NCBI GenBank assembly: GCA_963836265.1
Contig: CAWIIO010000007.1
Span: forward strand, 1-64,000
Direction of reading: 5' to 3'
Length of the DNA stretch: 64,000 nucleotides
Origin: CAIWHR01 sp963836265
GTDB lineage: Bacteria; Pseudomonadota; Gammaproteobacteria; Burkholderiales; Casimicrobiaceae
Shown here: piece after piece, positions 14,183-23,745 of the stretch
Numbering within the stretch: the stretch's first letter is position 1
How the letters are laid out: every line of letters begins with the position of its first letter
Position numbers and translations under genes: made by a program
The notes under the pieces: model-generated
What the model saw: only the letters and a program-made list of their open reading frames with translations
Database searches by the model: none
What the model was told of the DNA's origin: nothing

Positions 14183-15412
14183 TCAAACGACCTGGCCGAG
14201 CTTGAAGATCGGCAGGTACATCGCGACGACGAGGCCGCCGATCACCACCCCAAGGAAAACGATGATGATCGGCTCGAGCAGGCTGGAGAGCGCCGCCACC
14301 GCATCGTCGACCTCGCGTTCGAAGAAATCGGCAATCTTGCCCAGCATGTTGTCGAGCGAGCCCGATTCCTCGCCGATCTGCGTCATCTGCAGCACCATCG
14401 ACGGGAACAGGTTCGTGTTGGTCATCGCGTTGGTGAGGCTCGAACCGGTACTGACCTCGGTCTGGATGCGCTTGGTCCCCGCTGCGTACACCGAGTTGCC
14501 CGCAGCGCCCCCCACGGCCTCGAGCGATTCGACCAGCGGCACGCCGGCCGCGAACATCGTCTGCAGCGTTCGCGTCCAGCGAGCGATCGTCGCCTTCTCG
14601 AGGATGGCGCCGATGACGGGGAGCCGCAGGGAAATGCGATCCACGAGGTAGCGAAAAGCGGCCGAGCGCCGCAGCAGCATGAAGAAGGCGATCAGGGCGC
14701 CGGTGATGATCAGGAACAGCAGCCACCACCACGCGACGACGAAATCGGAAATCGCCATCACGGCGAGCGTCGGAGCCGGCAGGTCGGCGCCGAAGCTCGA
14801 GAACACCTGCTTGAACGCCGGGATCACGAAGATCATGATCACCCAGACCACGACGGTAGCGACGACGATCACCGAAATCGGGTAGAACATCGCCGACTTG
14901 ATCTTGGCCTTGATCGCGAGGATCTTCTCCTTGTAGGTCGCGAGCCGGTCGAGGATGGCGTCGAGCATTCCGGAGGTCTCGCCGGCGCCGACCAGGTTGC
15001 AGTAGAGGTTGTCGAAATGGGCCGGGTGCTCGCGGAACGCCTGCGACAGGCTCGAGCCGGTTTCGATGCGGCTCTTGAGGTCCATCACCAGGCGGGAGAA
15101 GCGCGCGTTGCTGTGGCCGCGGGCGACGATTTCGAACGCCTGCAGCAGCGGAACGCCGGCGCGCAGCATCGTCGCGAGCTGGCGGGTGAAGAACGTCATG
15201 TCCTTGTCGGTGATCCTCTTGCCGCCGCGGAACGCCTGGCGCTTGATCTTCGTGATCCGGATCCCCTGCCGCCGCAGGTTGGTCGTGACGACGGTCTCGG
15301 AAGCGCCCCTCGCCTCGCCCCGCGTCTGGCGATTGGCGCGGTCGACGCCCTCCCAGAGGAACGTGTACTCCTTGACCTTGACGTCTCTGCGTGCGGTGGT
15401 GGCGATGGCCAT
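14183..15412 (-). CDS. pilC: Type IV pilus inner-membrane platform protein
   Basis: A 409-residue GspF/PilC-family protein that anchors pilus assembly in the inner membrane and works with PilB. It has two T2SSF domains (about residues 75-200 and 280-400; FTRQLATMLRAGVPLLQAFE and RTLQTMFAAGVPLVESLE), each ending in a membrane segment. The start is ATG 15412 (MAIATTARRDVKVKEYTF), 31 bases after pilB. An open frame runs further upstream but lies inside pilB coding. Confidence 0.96.
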   Translation of the reverse strand: MAIATTARRDVKVKEYTFLWEGVDRANRQTRGEARGASETVVTTNLRRQGIRITKIKRQAFRGGKRITDKDMTFFTRQLATMLRAGVPLLQAFEIVARGHSNARFSRLVMDLKSRIETGSSLSQAFREHPAHFDNLYCNLVGAGETSGMLDAILDRLATYKEKILAIKAKIKSAMFYPISVIVVATVVVWVIMIFVIPAFKQVFSSFGADLPAPTLAVMAISDFVVAWWWLLFLIITGALIAFFMLLRRSAAFRYLVDRISLRLPVIGAILEKATIARWTRTLQTMFAAGVPLVESLEAVGGAAGNSVYAAGTKRIQTEVSTGSSLTNAMTNTNLFPSMVLQMTQIGEESGSLDNMLGKIADFFEREVDDAVAALSSLLEPIIIVFLGVVIGGLVVAMYLPIFKLGQVV

Positions 15413-15443
15413 GGCTTGAACCTCGTGTTTGGGAAGCGCGCTG

Positions 15444-17165
15444 TCACTCGTTGGTGATGGCTTCGATTTCCTCGAGCGATGTGACGCCCAGCTTGACCTT
15501 GATGAGACCGGATTGACGAAGGTCGCGCACACTTTCCTTGCGCGCCTGGTCGGCGATGTCGAGCGCGGTGCCGCTCCTCATGATGAGCTGGCGCATCTCG
15601 TCGGAGATCGGCATGACCTGGTAAATCCCGACCCGGCCCTTGTAGCCGGTGCCCTTGCACCTGTCGCAGCCGACCGGACCGTACGGCTGCCACGTGCCGT
15701 CGATGTCCTCTTCCGCGAACCCGGCCTGGATCAACGCCTCCGGCGGAATGTCCTTCGGCTGCTTGCAGTTGGTGCAGAGGCGCCGACCGAGACGCTGCGC
15801 GGTGATCAGAATGACCGACGAGGCGACGTTGAACGGCGCCACCCCCATGTTGAGGAGCCGGGTCAGCGTCGTCGGGGCGTCGTTGGTGTGCAGCGTGGCC
15901 AGCACGAGGTGGCCCGTCTGCGCGGCCTTGATCGCGATGTCCGCGGTTTCGAGGTCGCGGATTTCGCCGACCATGATGACGTCCGGGTCCTGGCGCAGGA
16001 ACGAGCGCAAAGCCGTTGCGAACGTGAGGCCCGCCTTTTCGTTGATGTTGACCTGGTTGATGCCCGCGAGCTGGATTTCCGCCGGATCCTCGGCGGTCGA
16101 GATGTTGATTCCCGGCTGGTTCAGGATGTTGAGGCACGTGTAGAGCGACACCGTCTTGCCGCTGCCCGTCGGCCCGGTCACAAGGACCATCCCGTACGGC
16201 CGGCCGATCGCGAACATCAGGTGTTCCTGCTGATCCGGGTCGTAGCCTAACGCCTCGATCCCGAGCTTGATGCCGGACGAGTCGAGGATGCGCATGACGA
16301 TCTTCTCGCCGAACAGCGTCGGCAGCGTGCTGACGCGGAAATCGATCGCCCGGCTTTTCGACAGCACGAGCTTCATCCGGCCGTCCTGGGGCACCCGCTT
16401 CTCGGAAATGTCGAGCTTCGAGATCACCTTGATCCGCGAGGCAACCTTGTCCTTGATGACGAGCGGCGGTTGCGCGACTTCCGACAGGATCCCGTCGAGC
16501 CGGTAGCGGATCCGATAGTACTTTTCGTACGGCTCGAAATGGATGTCGGACACCCCGGCGTTGATCGCGTCGATCAGGATCTTCTGGATGTACTTGACGA
16601 CCGGCGCGTCCTCGACCTCCTGGTTTTCCTCGTCGGTGAGCGGCACCGGGCCGCCCTGCTGGAGATCGAGCTCCAGGTCCTCCATCGCGGCCACTTCGCC
16701 GAGCGTCGCGCCGGTCGCCTCGACCAGCCTGGCGATCGCCTGCCCCAGCTTGTCGTCTTCGACGACGACCGGCTCGACCACGAGGTTGGTCTTGAAGCGG
16801 ACCTCCTCGAGCGCCTGGAGGTTGGCCGGATCGGACGTCGCGACGTAGAGGCGGTTGCCGCGCTTGTGCAGCGGCAGGACGCGCCGCGCCGCGGCCATCT
16901 TGGTGTCGACGAGGTCCTTGTGAATCTGATCGAGGTCGAACGCCCCGAGATCCATCAGCGGCACGCCGAATGCCCGCGACCCGAACACCGCGAGCTGCGT
17001 CGCGGTCATTCGCTTGCCGTGGAGGACCTGCTCGACGAACGTGACGTTCGACTGCTGGGCCTGGCTTTGCAGCGTTTCGGCCTCGTACTCCGTCATCAGC
17101 CCGTGCTGCGCGAGGGCGCGCGCGAACCCGCTCAAGTTGCGTGTCGAGGCGGCGTGGGTGGCCAT
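15444..17165 (-). CDS. pilB: Type IV pilus extension ATPase
   Basis: A 573-residue GspE/PilB hexameric ATPase that powers pilus extension. An N-terminal MshEN domain (about residues 10-160) precedes the secretion ATPase domain, with Walker A GPTGSGKT, the Asp and His boxes, Walker B-type VGEIRD and a tetracysteine zinc site (CTNCK...CDRCKG). The start ATG 17165 was chosen from the MATHAAS N-terminus. A sigma54-like promoter lies 60 bases upstream. Confidence 0.96.
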   Translation of the reverse strand: MATHAASTRNLSGFARALAQHGLMTEYEAETLQSQAQQSNVTFVEQVLHGKRMTATQLAVFGSRAFGVPLMDLGAFDLDQIHKDLVDTKMAAARRVLPLHKRGNRLYVATSDPANLQALEEVRFKTNLVVEPVVVEDDKLGQAIARLVEATGATLGEVAAMEDLELDLQQGGPVPLTDEENQEVEDAPVVKYIQKILIDAINAGVSDIHFEPYEKYYRIRYRLDGILSEVAQPPLVIKDKVASRIKVISKLDISEKRVPQDGRMKLVLSKSRAIDFRVSTLPTLFGEKIVMRILDSSGIKLGIEALGYDPDQQEHLMFAIGRPYGMVLVTGPTGSGKTVSLYTCLNILNQPGINISTAEDPAEIQLAGINQVNINEKAGLTFATALRSFLRQDPDVIMVGEIRDLETADIAIKAAQTGHLVLATLHTNDAPTTLTRLLNMGVAPFNVASSVILITAQRLGRRLCTNCKQPKDIPPEALIQAGFAEEDIDGTWQPYGPVGCDRCKGTGYKGRVGIYQVMPISDEMRQLIMRSGTALDIADQARKESVRDLRQSGLIKVKLGVTSLEEIEAITNE

Positions 17166-17224
17166 CGGGTGGCGTCGGCTAAGGTAGCGAAATGTTGACG
17201 AAAGGCGGTAGTCGCAGCGGCGCA

Positions 17225-17240
17225 AGCAATTTTCATGCCT
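17225..17240 (-). promoter_or_regulatory. Sigma54-like promoter of pilB
   Basis: On the minus strand GGCATGAAAATTGC gives GG-N10-GC, matching the -24/-12 consensus (GGCACG-N4-TTGC) at all but one key base. The predicted start falls about 50 bases before the pilB ATG. Type IV pilus genes often depend on RpoN. Confidence 0.55.
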
Positions 17241-17289
17241 TTTTCTTGCGTCCGCCCCTCCCCCGCGCGATATTCCAATCGCATAAAAC

Positions 17290-18606
17290 TTAGCCAGTCG
17301 ATGATGCCTGTCCGCCCGCGCTTTGTAAAGCCGCGGCCGGAGCGCGGCCCACCGGGGCCACGAGCCTCACCACTTTGACCGCGCGGTCCTGCGTCTGGAG
17401 GATCTCGAGCGCCTGCCCGGCGACCGCGACCTTGGTGCCCGCGTCGGGAATCTCGCCCAATTGTTCGACGATGAGCCCGTTCAGCGTCTTCGGCCCGTCG
17501 AGTGGAAACTGGGTGCCGAGCTTGCGGTTGAGCGTCCGCAGGAGGGCCATCCCGTCGACCACGACGCTCCCGTCGGCGGATCGCCGCCACGATTGCGCCG
17601 CGTCCGGCGCCTGGGTGGTGAAGTCGCCGATGATCTCCTCGATGATGTCCTCGATGGTGACCAGGCCCTGGAGCTCCCCGTATTCGTCGACGACGAGTCC
17701 CAGACGCTCGCGATCGGTCTGGAACTGCTGCAGCTGGACGAGCAGCGGCGTGCCGGCCGGAATGAAGTAGGCGCGACGCAGGATGGTGCGCAACGCCTCG
17801 GCATCGATGTCGCCGCCGTGCTGGAGACGCACGACGTGCTTCAGATGGATGACTCCGACGATGTTGTCGAGAGCATCCTCGTACGCGGGGAGTCTTGTGT
17901 GGTAGGACGTCGCGAGCTGCTCGGCCAGCAGCGCTGGCTTCGCGTTCAGGTCGAGCGCGTGGATCTGGTTGCGCGGGGTCATCACGTCGTCGACGCTGAC
18001 CGCCTCGAGATCGAGCAGGTTGGCGAGCATCGACCGATGCTTGCCGCGGAAATATTGTCCCTCCAGAACCAGCGAGCGCAATTCTTCCTGCGTCAGCGTG
18101 GGGGCGGCTTGGGTGGTTGTGGGGATCCGCAGGAGCATCAAGAGCCCCCGCACGAACAGGTTGACGAACCACACGACCGGCGTCGCCGCCTTCAGCATCG
18201 GGGAGAGTACGAAACTCACGACGGGGGCGATGCGGTCGGCATGCGCCGCACCGACCACCTTGGGCGAGATCTCGGAGAACACGAGGATCGCGAACGTGAT
18301 CGCGACGGTGCCCAGGGCGAGCGCGAGCTCGCCTTCGCCGAACAGCCGCTTGGTGATGACGGCGGTCAATGTCGCCGCCGCCGCGGCGACGAGCGTGTTG
18401 CCGAGCAGGATGACGCCCAGCAGCTTGTCGATCTGCGCGAGCAGCGCGATCGCCTGCCGTGCGCCACGCTCGCCGCGATGTGCGCGGTGGCGAAGCCGAT
18501 GGCGGTTCGCGGCCATCATCGCGGTCTCCGCGATCGAAAAGAATCCGGAGGCTACGAGCAGCAGCGCCAGTGCAAGCGCGAGCGTGCTTAGAGATATCCG
18601 GTCCAT
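17290..18606 (-). CDS. HlyC/CorC-family (CNNM-type) membrane protein with CBS pair
   Basis: A 438-residue protein: a DUF21/CNNM membrane domain (about residues 1-180, several hydrophobic helices), two CBS domains (about 200-330; VMTPRNQIHALD and LVVDEYGELQGLVTIEDIIEEI), and a C-terminal CorC_HlyC domain. Relatives are linked to Mg2+/Co2+ efflux or resistance. Its ATG overlaps the stop of the ccsA-like gene (TAATG), so the two are translationally coupled. Confidence 0.9.
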   Translation of the reverse strand: MDRISLSTLALALALLLVASGFFSIAETAMMAANRHRLRHRAHRGERGARQAIALLAQIDKLLGVILLGNTLVAAAAATLTAVITKRLFGEGELALALGTVAITFAILVFSEISPKVVGAAHADRIAPVVSFVLSPMLKAATPVVWFVNLFVRGLLMLLRIPTTTQAAPTLTQEELRSLVLEGQYFRGKHRSMLANLLDLEAVSVDDVMTPRNQIHALDLNAKPALLAEQLATSYHTRLPAYEDALDNIVGVIHLKHVVRLQHGGDIDAEALRTILRRAYFIPAGTPLLVQLQQFQTDRERLGLVVDEYGELQGLVTIEDIIEEIIGDFTTQAPDAAQSWRRSADGSVVVDGMALLRTLNRKLGTQFPLDGPKTLNGLIVEQLGEIPDAGTKVAVAGQALEILQTQDRAVKVVRLVAPVGRAPAAALQSAGGQASSTG

Positions 18607-19427
18607 TACCGCCCGAGCAGGACTTCGAGCACGAATTTGCTGCCGAGGTAGGCGAGGAAGACGAACACGGTGCCGGCGATGATCCAGCGCAGCGCGACGC
18701 GACCGCGCCAGCCGTAGCGCCAGCGGCCCCACAGGAGGGCGCCGAAGGTGAGCCAGCCCAGCACCGAGAACACGCTCTTGTGCGTGAACGGGATCGGGTG
18801 GCCGAACACCTGCTCCGCGAACAGCATGCCGCTCACGAGCGTCAGCGTGAGCAGCACGAATCCGGCCGTCACCAGCCGGAACAGGAAACGCTCGAGCGTA
18901 AGCAGCGGCGGGAGGTTGTCGCGGCCCGGATCCGGCAGCCGCTTGTGGAGCCGTTTTTCCAGCCCCATCAGGATCAGCGCTTGCACCGCGGCGACCAGGA
19001 ACAGCGCATACGAAACCAGCGCGACCGCGACGTGCGCGGCCGCGAGCGGCTTATCGGCGAACGTGTAGTCGCGCGGATGCGCAAACACGATGGGCAACAG
19101 CACGGCGAGGGCGGCGACGGGCAGGACGATCGTCCCGATCGCCGGCAGCGTGCGCAACAGCCCCGATAACAGCGCAACCGCCGCTACGAGTCCGCCGACC
19201 ACCGACACGGCGTTGGCGAGCGACAGGTCGAGTCCGTCGGCAGTGGCGACGTCGTTCCATCCGAGCCACGCATGCAGCAGCAGCGTGGCCGACAGCAGCA
19301 GCGTCGCCGGCCGCGCGCGGTGGGGCGGCGCAATCCTCGCGGCCGCCTGCTCCGCCGCCCCCTGCGGCCACAGCGCCCACGCCGAAAGCGCATACAAGGC
19401 GGCGGCTACAACGTGGAGTAAAATCAT
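18606..19427 (-). CDS. CcsA/YpjD-like cytochrome c assembly protein
   Basis: A 273-residue integral membrane protein of the cytochrome c assembly (CcsA/CcmC) family, with about eight hydrophobic segments. The conserved C-terminal part GHPIPFTHKSVFSVLGWLTF has histidines expected to contact heme. It is divergent from ffh, a frequent arrangement in betaproteobacteria. The start is ATG 19427; the frame upstream is antisense to ffh. Confidence 0.88.
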   Translation of the reverse strand: MILLHVVAAALYALSAWALWPQGAAEQAAARIAPPHRARPATLLLSATLLLHAWLGWNDVATADGLDLSLANAVSVVGGLVAAVALLSGLLRTLPAIGTIVLPVAALAVLLPIVFAHPRDYTFADKPLAAAHVAVALVSYALFLVAAVQALILMGLEKRLHKRLPDPGRDNLPPLLTLERFLFRLVTAGFVLLTLTLVSGMLFAEQVFGHPIPFTHKSVFSVLGWLTFGALLWGRWRYGWRGRVALRWIIAGTVFVFLAYLGSKFVLEVLLGR

Positions 19428-19524
19428 CGACCTTTGATCGCATGCGGCGGCGTTCCGCCGCTTGCCAGTGTACATCAGCAGTGCGCCCTGCCCGACCGCT
19501 CGGCGCCGCTCTCGTGGATTCCCG

Positions 19525-20871
19525 ATGCTCGACAATCTGACCCAGCGGCTTGGCCGCGTCGTCAAGCAACTCCGCGGCGAAGCGCGGCTTACCGATGCCA
19601 ACATTGGCGAAGCGCTGCGCGAAGTGCGCCTCGCATTGCTCGAGGCCGACGTGGCGCTGCCCGTCGTCAAGGATTTCATCGCAGCGGTCAGGACGAAGGC
19701 GCTGGGTCAGGAGGTGGCCGCTTCGCTGACACCGGGCCAGGCGCTGGTCGGTGTCGTCCATCACGAGCTCGCCGGGCTGATGGGCGGCGCCGCCACCCCG
19801 CTCGACCTCGCGACGCAGCCGCCGGCGGTCATCCTGCTCGCGGGCTTGCAGGGCTCCGGCAAGACGACGACCGCGGCGAAGCTCGCCCGCCTCCTGCGCA
19901 TGCAGAAGAAAAAAGTTCTCGTCGTCTCCGCCGACGTCTATCGACCGGCGGCGATCGAGCAGCTGAAGACACTCGCCCGCGAGGTTGGCGTCGATTTTTT
20001 CCCGTCCGCGCCGGAGGACAAGCCCGTCGCGATCGTCGAGGCGGCGATCGACTGGGCAAGGAAGCACTACCACGACGTGCTGATCGTCGACACCGCCGGT
20101 CGGCTCGCGATTGACGACGCAATGATGCGCGAGATCGCGCTCGTGCACGCGGCCGTCAAGCCGATCGAGACGCTGTTCGTCGTCGACGCGATGCAGGGGC
20201 AGGACGCCGTCAACACGGCGCGCGCGTTTCGCGATGCGCTTCCACTCACCGGAATCGTCCTCACCAAGCTTGACGGTGATGCACGCGGCGGCGCCGCGCT
20301 TTCCGTGCGCCATGTCACCGGCGCGCCCATCAAGTACGTCGGCGTGGCCGAGAAGATCGACGGGCTCGAGGTGTTCCACCCGGAGCGCATGGCGTCGCGG
20401 ATTCTCGGCATGGGCGACGTCCTGTCGCTGATCGAAGATGCGCACAAGACCGTCGATCTCGCGGAGGCCGAGAAGCTCGCGAAAAAGGTCAAGTCGGGCA
20501 AGGGCTTCGACCTCGAGGATTTCAAGGCGCAGATCGCGCAGATGCGCAAGATGGGTGGGCTTTCCGGGATGCTGGACAAGCTCCCGGCGGAGCTGGCGCG
20601 AGCGGCGCAGGGGGCGACGGCGGACGAGCGGAAGATGGCGCGGGTCGAGGGCATCATCGATTCGATGACGCGCGAGGAGCGCGCGAAGCCCGAGCTCCTC
20701 AAGGCATCGCGCAAGCGCCGAATCGCCGCTGGAGCGGGCGTCTCGGTCCAGGAGGTCAACCAGCTGCTCGGTCAGTTCGAGCAGGCGCAGAAGATGATGA
20801 AAATGGTCGCGAAGGGAGGGATGCAGAAGATGATGCGCGGGATGAAGGGACTGCTGCCGGGAATCCGCTGA
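19525..20871 (+). CDS. ffh: Signal recognition particle protein Ffh
   Basis: A 448-residue SRP54 GTPase that binds signal sequences on ribosomes and hands them to FtsY. An N-terminal four-helix bundle is followed by a G domain (P-loop GLQGSGKT at 107-114, DTAGR, TKLDGD) and a methionine-rich M domain with several Met-Met pairs (QKMMKMVAKGGMQKMMRGM). ATG 19525 starts the conserved MLDNLTQRL. Confidence 0.97.
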   Translation: MLDNLTQRLGRVVKQLRGEARLTDANIGEALREVRLALLEADVALPVVKDFIAAVRTKALGQEVAASLTPGQALVGVVHHELAGLMGGAATPLDLATQPPAVILLAGLQGSGKTTTAAKLARLLRMQKKKVLVVSADVYRPAAIEQLKTLAREVGVDFFPSAPEDKPVAIVEAAIDWARKHYHDVLIVDTAGRLAIDDAMMREIALVHAAVKPIETLFVVDAMQGQDAVNTARAFRDALPLTGIVLTKLDGDARGGAALSVRHVTGAPIKYVGVAEKIDGLEVFHPERMASRILGMGDVLSLIEDAHKTVDLAEAEKLAKKVKSGKGFDLEDFKAQIAQMRKMGGLSGMLDKLPAELARAAQGATADERKMARVEGIIDSMTREERAKPELLKASRKRRIAAGAGVSVQEVNQLLGQFEQAQKMMKMVAKGGMQKMMRGMKGLLPGIR

Positions 20872-21035
20872 CCAGGGCGGGTGCGGCCGTCGGGACTGCG
20901 CCGATGCCAGGCGCGCAGTTCTTTGAGTAGGCGTGACGAAACAAGGGCTTGGCGAATCGAGGCGACGAGCGGCGGCTGCCGTAATCGATGGGGCCAGTTG
21001 AAGAGGCTTCCGTGGCCCTCAGCCGATTTACGTCG

Positions 21036-21041
21036 TATAAT
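21036..21041 (+). promoter_or_regulatory. -10 box (TATAAT) upstream of rpsP
   Basis: A perfect TATAAT 39 bases before the rpsP start. No good -35 hexamer is at the right distance, so only the -10 element is claimed. Confidence 0.5.
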
Positions 21042-21074
21042 TAAAGACTTTTATCGACTTTCGAAAGAAGCACC

Positions 21075-21356
21075 ATGGTCGTCATTAGGCTTGCACGCGG
21101 CGGCGCCAAGAAGCGCCCGTTTTTCAACATCGTCGTCGCCGATTCGCACAATCGGCGCGACGGGCGCTTCATCGAGCGCGTCGGCTTCTACAACCCGATC
21201 GCCAGCGAAGGCGAAGAGGCTCTGCGCATTGCGCAGGACCGGATCAGCTTCTGGCAGGCGCGCGGCGCCAAGCTGTCGGACACCGTTGCCGGCCTCGTCA
21301 GGAAATCGGCGAAACGGCCACAGTCGGAGTCGGCGCCGGAGTCTGCGGCCGCCTAG
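21075..21356 (+). CDS. rpsP: 30S ribosomal protein bS16
   Basis: A 93-residue S16 protein. The family N-terminus MVVIRLARGGAKKRPFFNIVVAD and the RDGRFIERVGFYNP motif are present. First gene of the rpsP-rimM-trmD-rplS operon; a Ser/Ala/Glu-rich tail is slightly longer than in E. coli. Confidence 0.97.
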   Translation: MVVIRLARGGAKKRPFFNIVVADSHNRRDGRFIERVGFYNPIASEGEEALRIAQDRISFWQARGAKLSDTVAGLVRKSAKRPQSESAPESAAA

Positions 21357-21380
21357 TTTCGATCGCGATCGTCCGTCATC

Positions 21381-21920
21381 ATGCGGTCGGCGGCTACCGC
21401 CCCCGGCAGCATCGCCGTCATGGGACGGGTGCTCGCGCCCTTCGGCGTCCGGGGCTCGATCAAGGTTCGCCCGCTTTCGGCGACGCCCGACGCGCTGCTC
21501 CGCTTCGCGACGTGGTGGGTGCGTTCGGGCCGCGGCGATCCGGCATGGCGGGAGATGCGGCGTGTCGCGGCGCGCATGCATGCCGGTGCGCTGGTCGTGG
21601 AACTCGCCGGCGTCGACACGCGAGAAGCCGCGCTGTTGCTCAAGGGCAGCGACATCGGCGTGCCGCGCGCGGCGCTGCCCGCGGCGGAGGCGGGGGAGAT
21701 TTACTGGGCTGATCTGGTTGGAATGATCGTCGTGAACCGGGAAGGCGTGACGCTCGGCCGGGTTTCCGAGGTCACCGAGCACGGCGCCCATCCATTGTTG
21801 AGGGTCGCGCGGCCGGGGGTGCAGGGTTCGGAGCGATTGATCCCGTACGTGCCCGCGATCGTCGAGCGCGTGGATCGCGCGGCGCGGGTGATCGATGTCG
21901 ATTGGGGCGAAGACTATTGA
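21381..21920 (+). CDS. rimM: Ribosome maturation factor RimM
   Basis: A 179-residue protein that helps process the head of the 30S subunit and binds S19. The N-terminal RimM barrel (GRVLAPFGVRGSIKVRP) and C-terminal PRC-barrel (EIYWADLVGMIVVNREG; ERLIPYVPAIVERVD) are both visible. Its stop overlaps the trmD start (TGATG). Confidence 0.96.
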   Translation: MRSAATAPGSIAVMGRVLAPFGVRGSIKVRPLSATPDALLRFATWWVRSGRGDPAWREMRRVAARMHAGALVVELAGVDTREAALLLKGSDIGVPRAALPAAEAGEIYWADLVGMIVVNREGVTLGRVSEVTEHGAHPLLRVARPGVQGSERLIPYVPAIVERVDRAARVIDVDWGEDY

Positions 21921-22684
21921 TGCGCGTCGACGTCGTCACGCTGTTCCCGGAATTGATCGCACATGCGGCGCGGTTCGGCGTGACCGGACGGGCGCTGCAG
22001 GGGGGGCTTTGGCGGCTCGGGACGTGGAACCCGCGCGATTACGCGACGGACAACTACCGGACTGTCGACGACCGGCCTTATGGGGGCGGGCCTGGGATGG
22101 TGATGCTGGCGGAGCCGCTCGCGAAGGCCGCGGCAGCGGCGCGCGGCGCGCAGCGACGTGAAGGGATCGCGAAAATGCGGACGATTCATCTGTCCCCTTC
22201 GGGCGCGCCCCTCACGCATCGGCGAGTCGCCGATCTCGCGGCGGCGGCCGATGAAACGGGCTACGTGCTGCTCGCGGGACGCTATGAAGGTGTCGACGAG
22301 CGCTTGATCGAGCGCGAAGTCGACGAGGAAATCGCGATCGGCGACTTTGTCGTGTCTGGAGGCGAGCTGCCGGCGCTGATGCTGATCGACGCGATCGTCC
22401 GGCAGCGGCCCGGCGTGCTGAACGACGCGGAATCGGCGGCGCAGGATTCGTTCGTGGCCGGGCTGCTCGATTGTCCACACTACACGCGACCCGAGCGCTA
22501 CGAAGGCTCCAGCGTTCCCGACGTGTTGCTGTCGGGACACCATGCGGCGATTCGCCGCTGGCGGTTGATGCAGCAGCTCGGGCGCACGTTCGAGCGGCGG
22601 CCGGACCTCGTTCACGAACGAGCGCTGAGCGATGAGGAAGCAGCGCTGCTCGCACAGTATCGACAAGAGAAGGAGAGGCGGTAA
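21920..22684 (+). CDS. trmD: tRNA (guanine-N1)-methyltransferase
   Basis: A 254-residue SPOUT methyltransferase making m1G37 in tRNA. Motifs DDRPYGGGPGMVM, LLAGRYEGVDERL and the trefoil-knot region IGDFVVSGGELPALMLIDAI are intact, as is the C-terminal RPERYEG...PDVLLSGHH. The ATG shares a base with the rimM stop. Confidence 0.97.
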   Translation: MRVDVVTLFPELIAHAARFGVTGRALQGGLWRLGTWNPRDYATDNYRTVDDRPYGGGPGMVMLAEPLAKAAAAARGAQRREGIAKMRTIHLSPSGAPLTHRRVADLAAAADETGYVLLAGRYEGVDERLIEREVDEEIAIGDFVVSGGELPALMLIDAIVRQRPGVLNDAESAAQDSFVAGLLDCPHYTRPERYEGSSVPDVLLSGHHAAIRRWRLMQQLGRTFERRPDLVHERALSDEEAALLAQYRQEKERR

Positions 22685-22845
22685 GGAGGAGGAACGGGGC
22701 CGCAGTCCGGGCTCGCAACGACAATCACAATCCGCGCGCATCAGGGGGCGCCCTGCGCTGCGCGCCGTGTGCACCGCGTAAGATCGCGGGACAGCGCGGA
22801 ACGGAACACGAGGCCCATCGGCCATCGATATTGGAGATTCGCGAC

Positions 22846-23226
22846 ATGAACATCATCGAAACGCTCGAAAAGGAAGAAATCGCCCGGCTGGGCAAGACGA
22901 TCCCCGAGTTCGCGCCGGGCGACACCGTCATCGTCAACGTGAGCGTAGTCGAGGGCGAGCGCAAGCGCGTGCAGGCGTACGAAGGGGTGGTGATCGCCAA
23001 GCGCAATCGCGGCCTCAACTCCTCGTTCGTCGTGCGCAAGATCTCGAGCGGCGAGGGCGTCGAGCGCACGTTCCAGACGTATTCGCCGCTGCTCGCGTCG
23101 ATCGAGGTCAAGCGCAAGGGCGACGTGCGGCGCGCAAAGCTCTATTACTTGCGAGGCCGCTCCGGCAAGTCGGCGCGGATTCGCGAAAAACTCGCCCATA
23201 CCCACAAGGAAAAGCAGGGCGAGTAG
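22846..23226 (+). CDS. rplS: 50S ribosomal protein bL19
   Basis: A 126-residue L19 located at the subunit interface. It starts MNIIETLEKEEIARL with GGAG 11 bases ahead and contains IPEFAPGDTV, VQAYEGVVIAKRNRG and the KAKLYYLR-type end (RRAKLYYLRGRSGKSARI). Last gene of the operon, 161 bases after trmD. Confidence 0.97.
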   Translation: MNIIETLEKEEIARLGKTIPEFAPGDTVIVNVSVVEGERKRVQAYEGVVIAKRNRGLNSSFVVRKISSGEGVERTFQTYSPLLASIEVKRKGDVRRAKLYYLRGRSGKSARIREKLAHTHKEKQGE

Positions 23227-23745
23227 TGGCGCGAGCAGCCGGCGAGGGGCCCCGTTGACGCGAAGCGCAAGGGGGATCGACGGCAAACGCGAGTCGACAC
23301 ACACGAGGCCGACGCGCACACCGTCGCGCCGAGGTGCTGCAACGTGGGGGGCCGGGCGAGGCGGGCGAGCGTTATCGAGCCAAGGCGCGCAGGGCGCGGC
23401 CGTAGCCACCGACCGCCCGTCGGCGCATAGCGTACGCTTGCGGGTGAAAGTCGCCGGCGACCCGCCGCGCTTCGAGAGCGACGCCACAGGAAGGGGCGGC
23501 CACGCGGTTCGCCCTTTGCGTTTCCGGCTGACAGGATCGTTGCCCCGCGTGCCGTTCGAATTCGGCCCGGTTCTTGCTTCGAGGATCCTTGCGTCGGGAT
23601 GGGTCTTTTCCGAACCATTTCCGCGCTAAACTTCCCTTTTTTCAGGCGAACCGAGCCCGATAAGCGCGCAGCCCTGCCCAAGGCGCGAGTTGCTCTTCCT
23701 TGGAGTCGCGCGGCGGCGGTGGCCGCAGGCGTCGGGGACACATGA
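23227..23745. other. Intergenic region without a supported gene
   Basis: About 520 bases. Frames run on both strands but have no start signal, domain or neighbour logic. No clear intrinsic terminator for the rpsP operon was found. Confidence 0.4.

Noticed and set aside
13274..15457. A 727-codon open frame on the plus strand across pilD and pilC
   Set aside because: It is fully antisense to well-conserved pilD and pilC, and its Arg/Glu/His-rich composition is the usual mirror of GC-rich coding DNA.
22741..23487. A minus-strand frame over rplS and the following gap
   Set aside because: Its middle is the mirror of rplS; the rest has no independent support.
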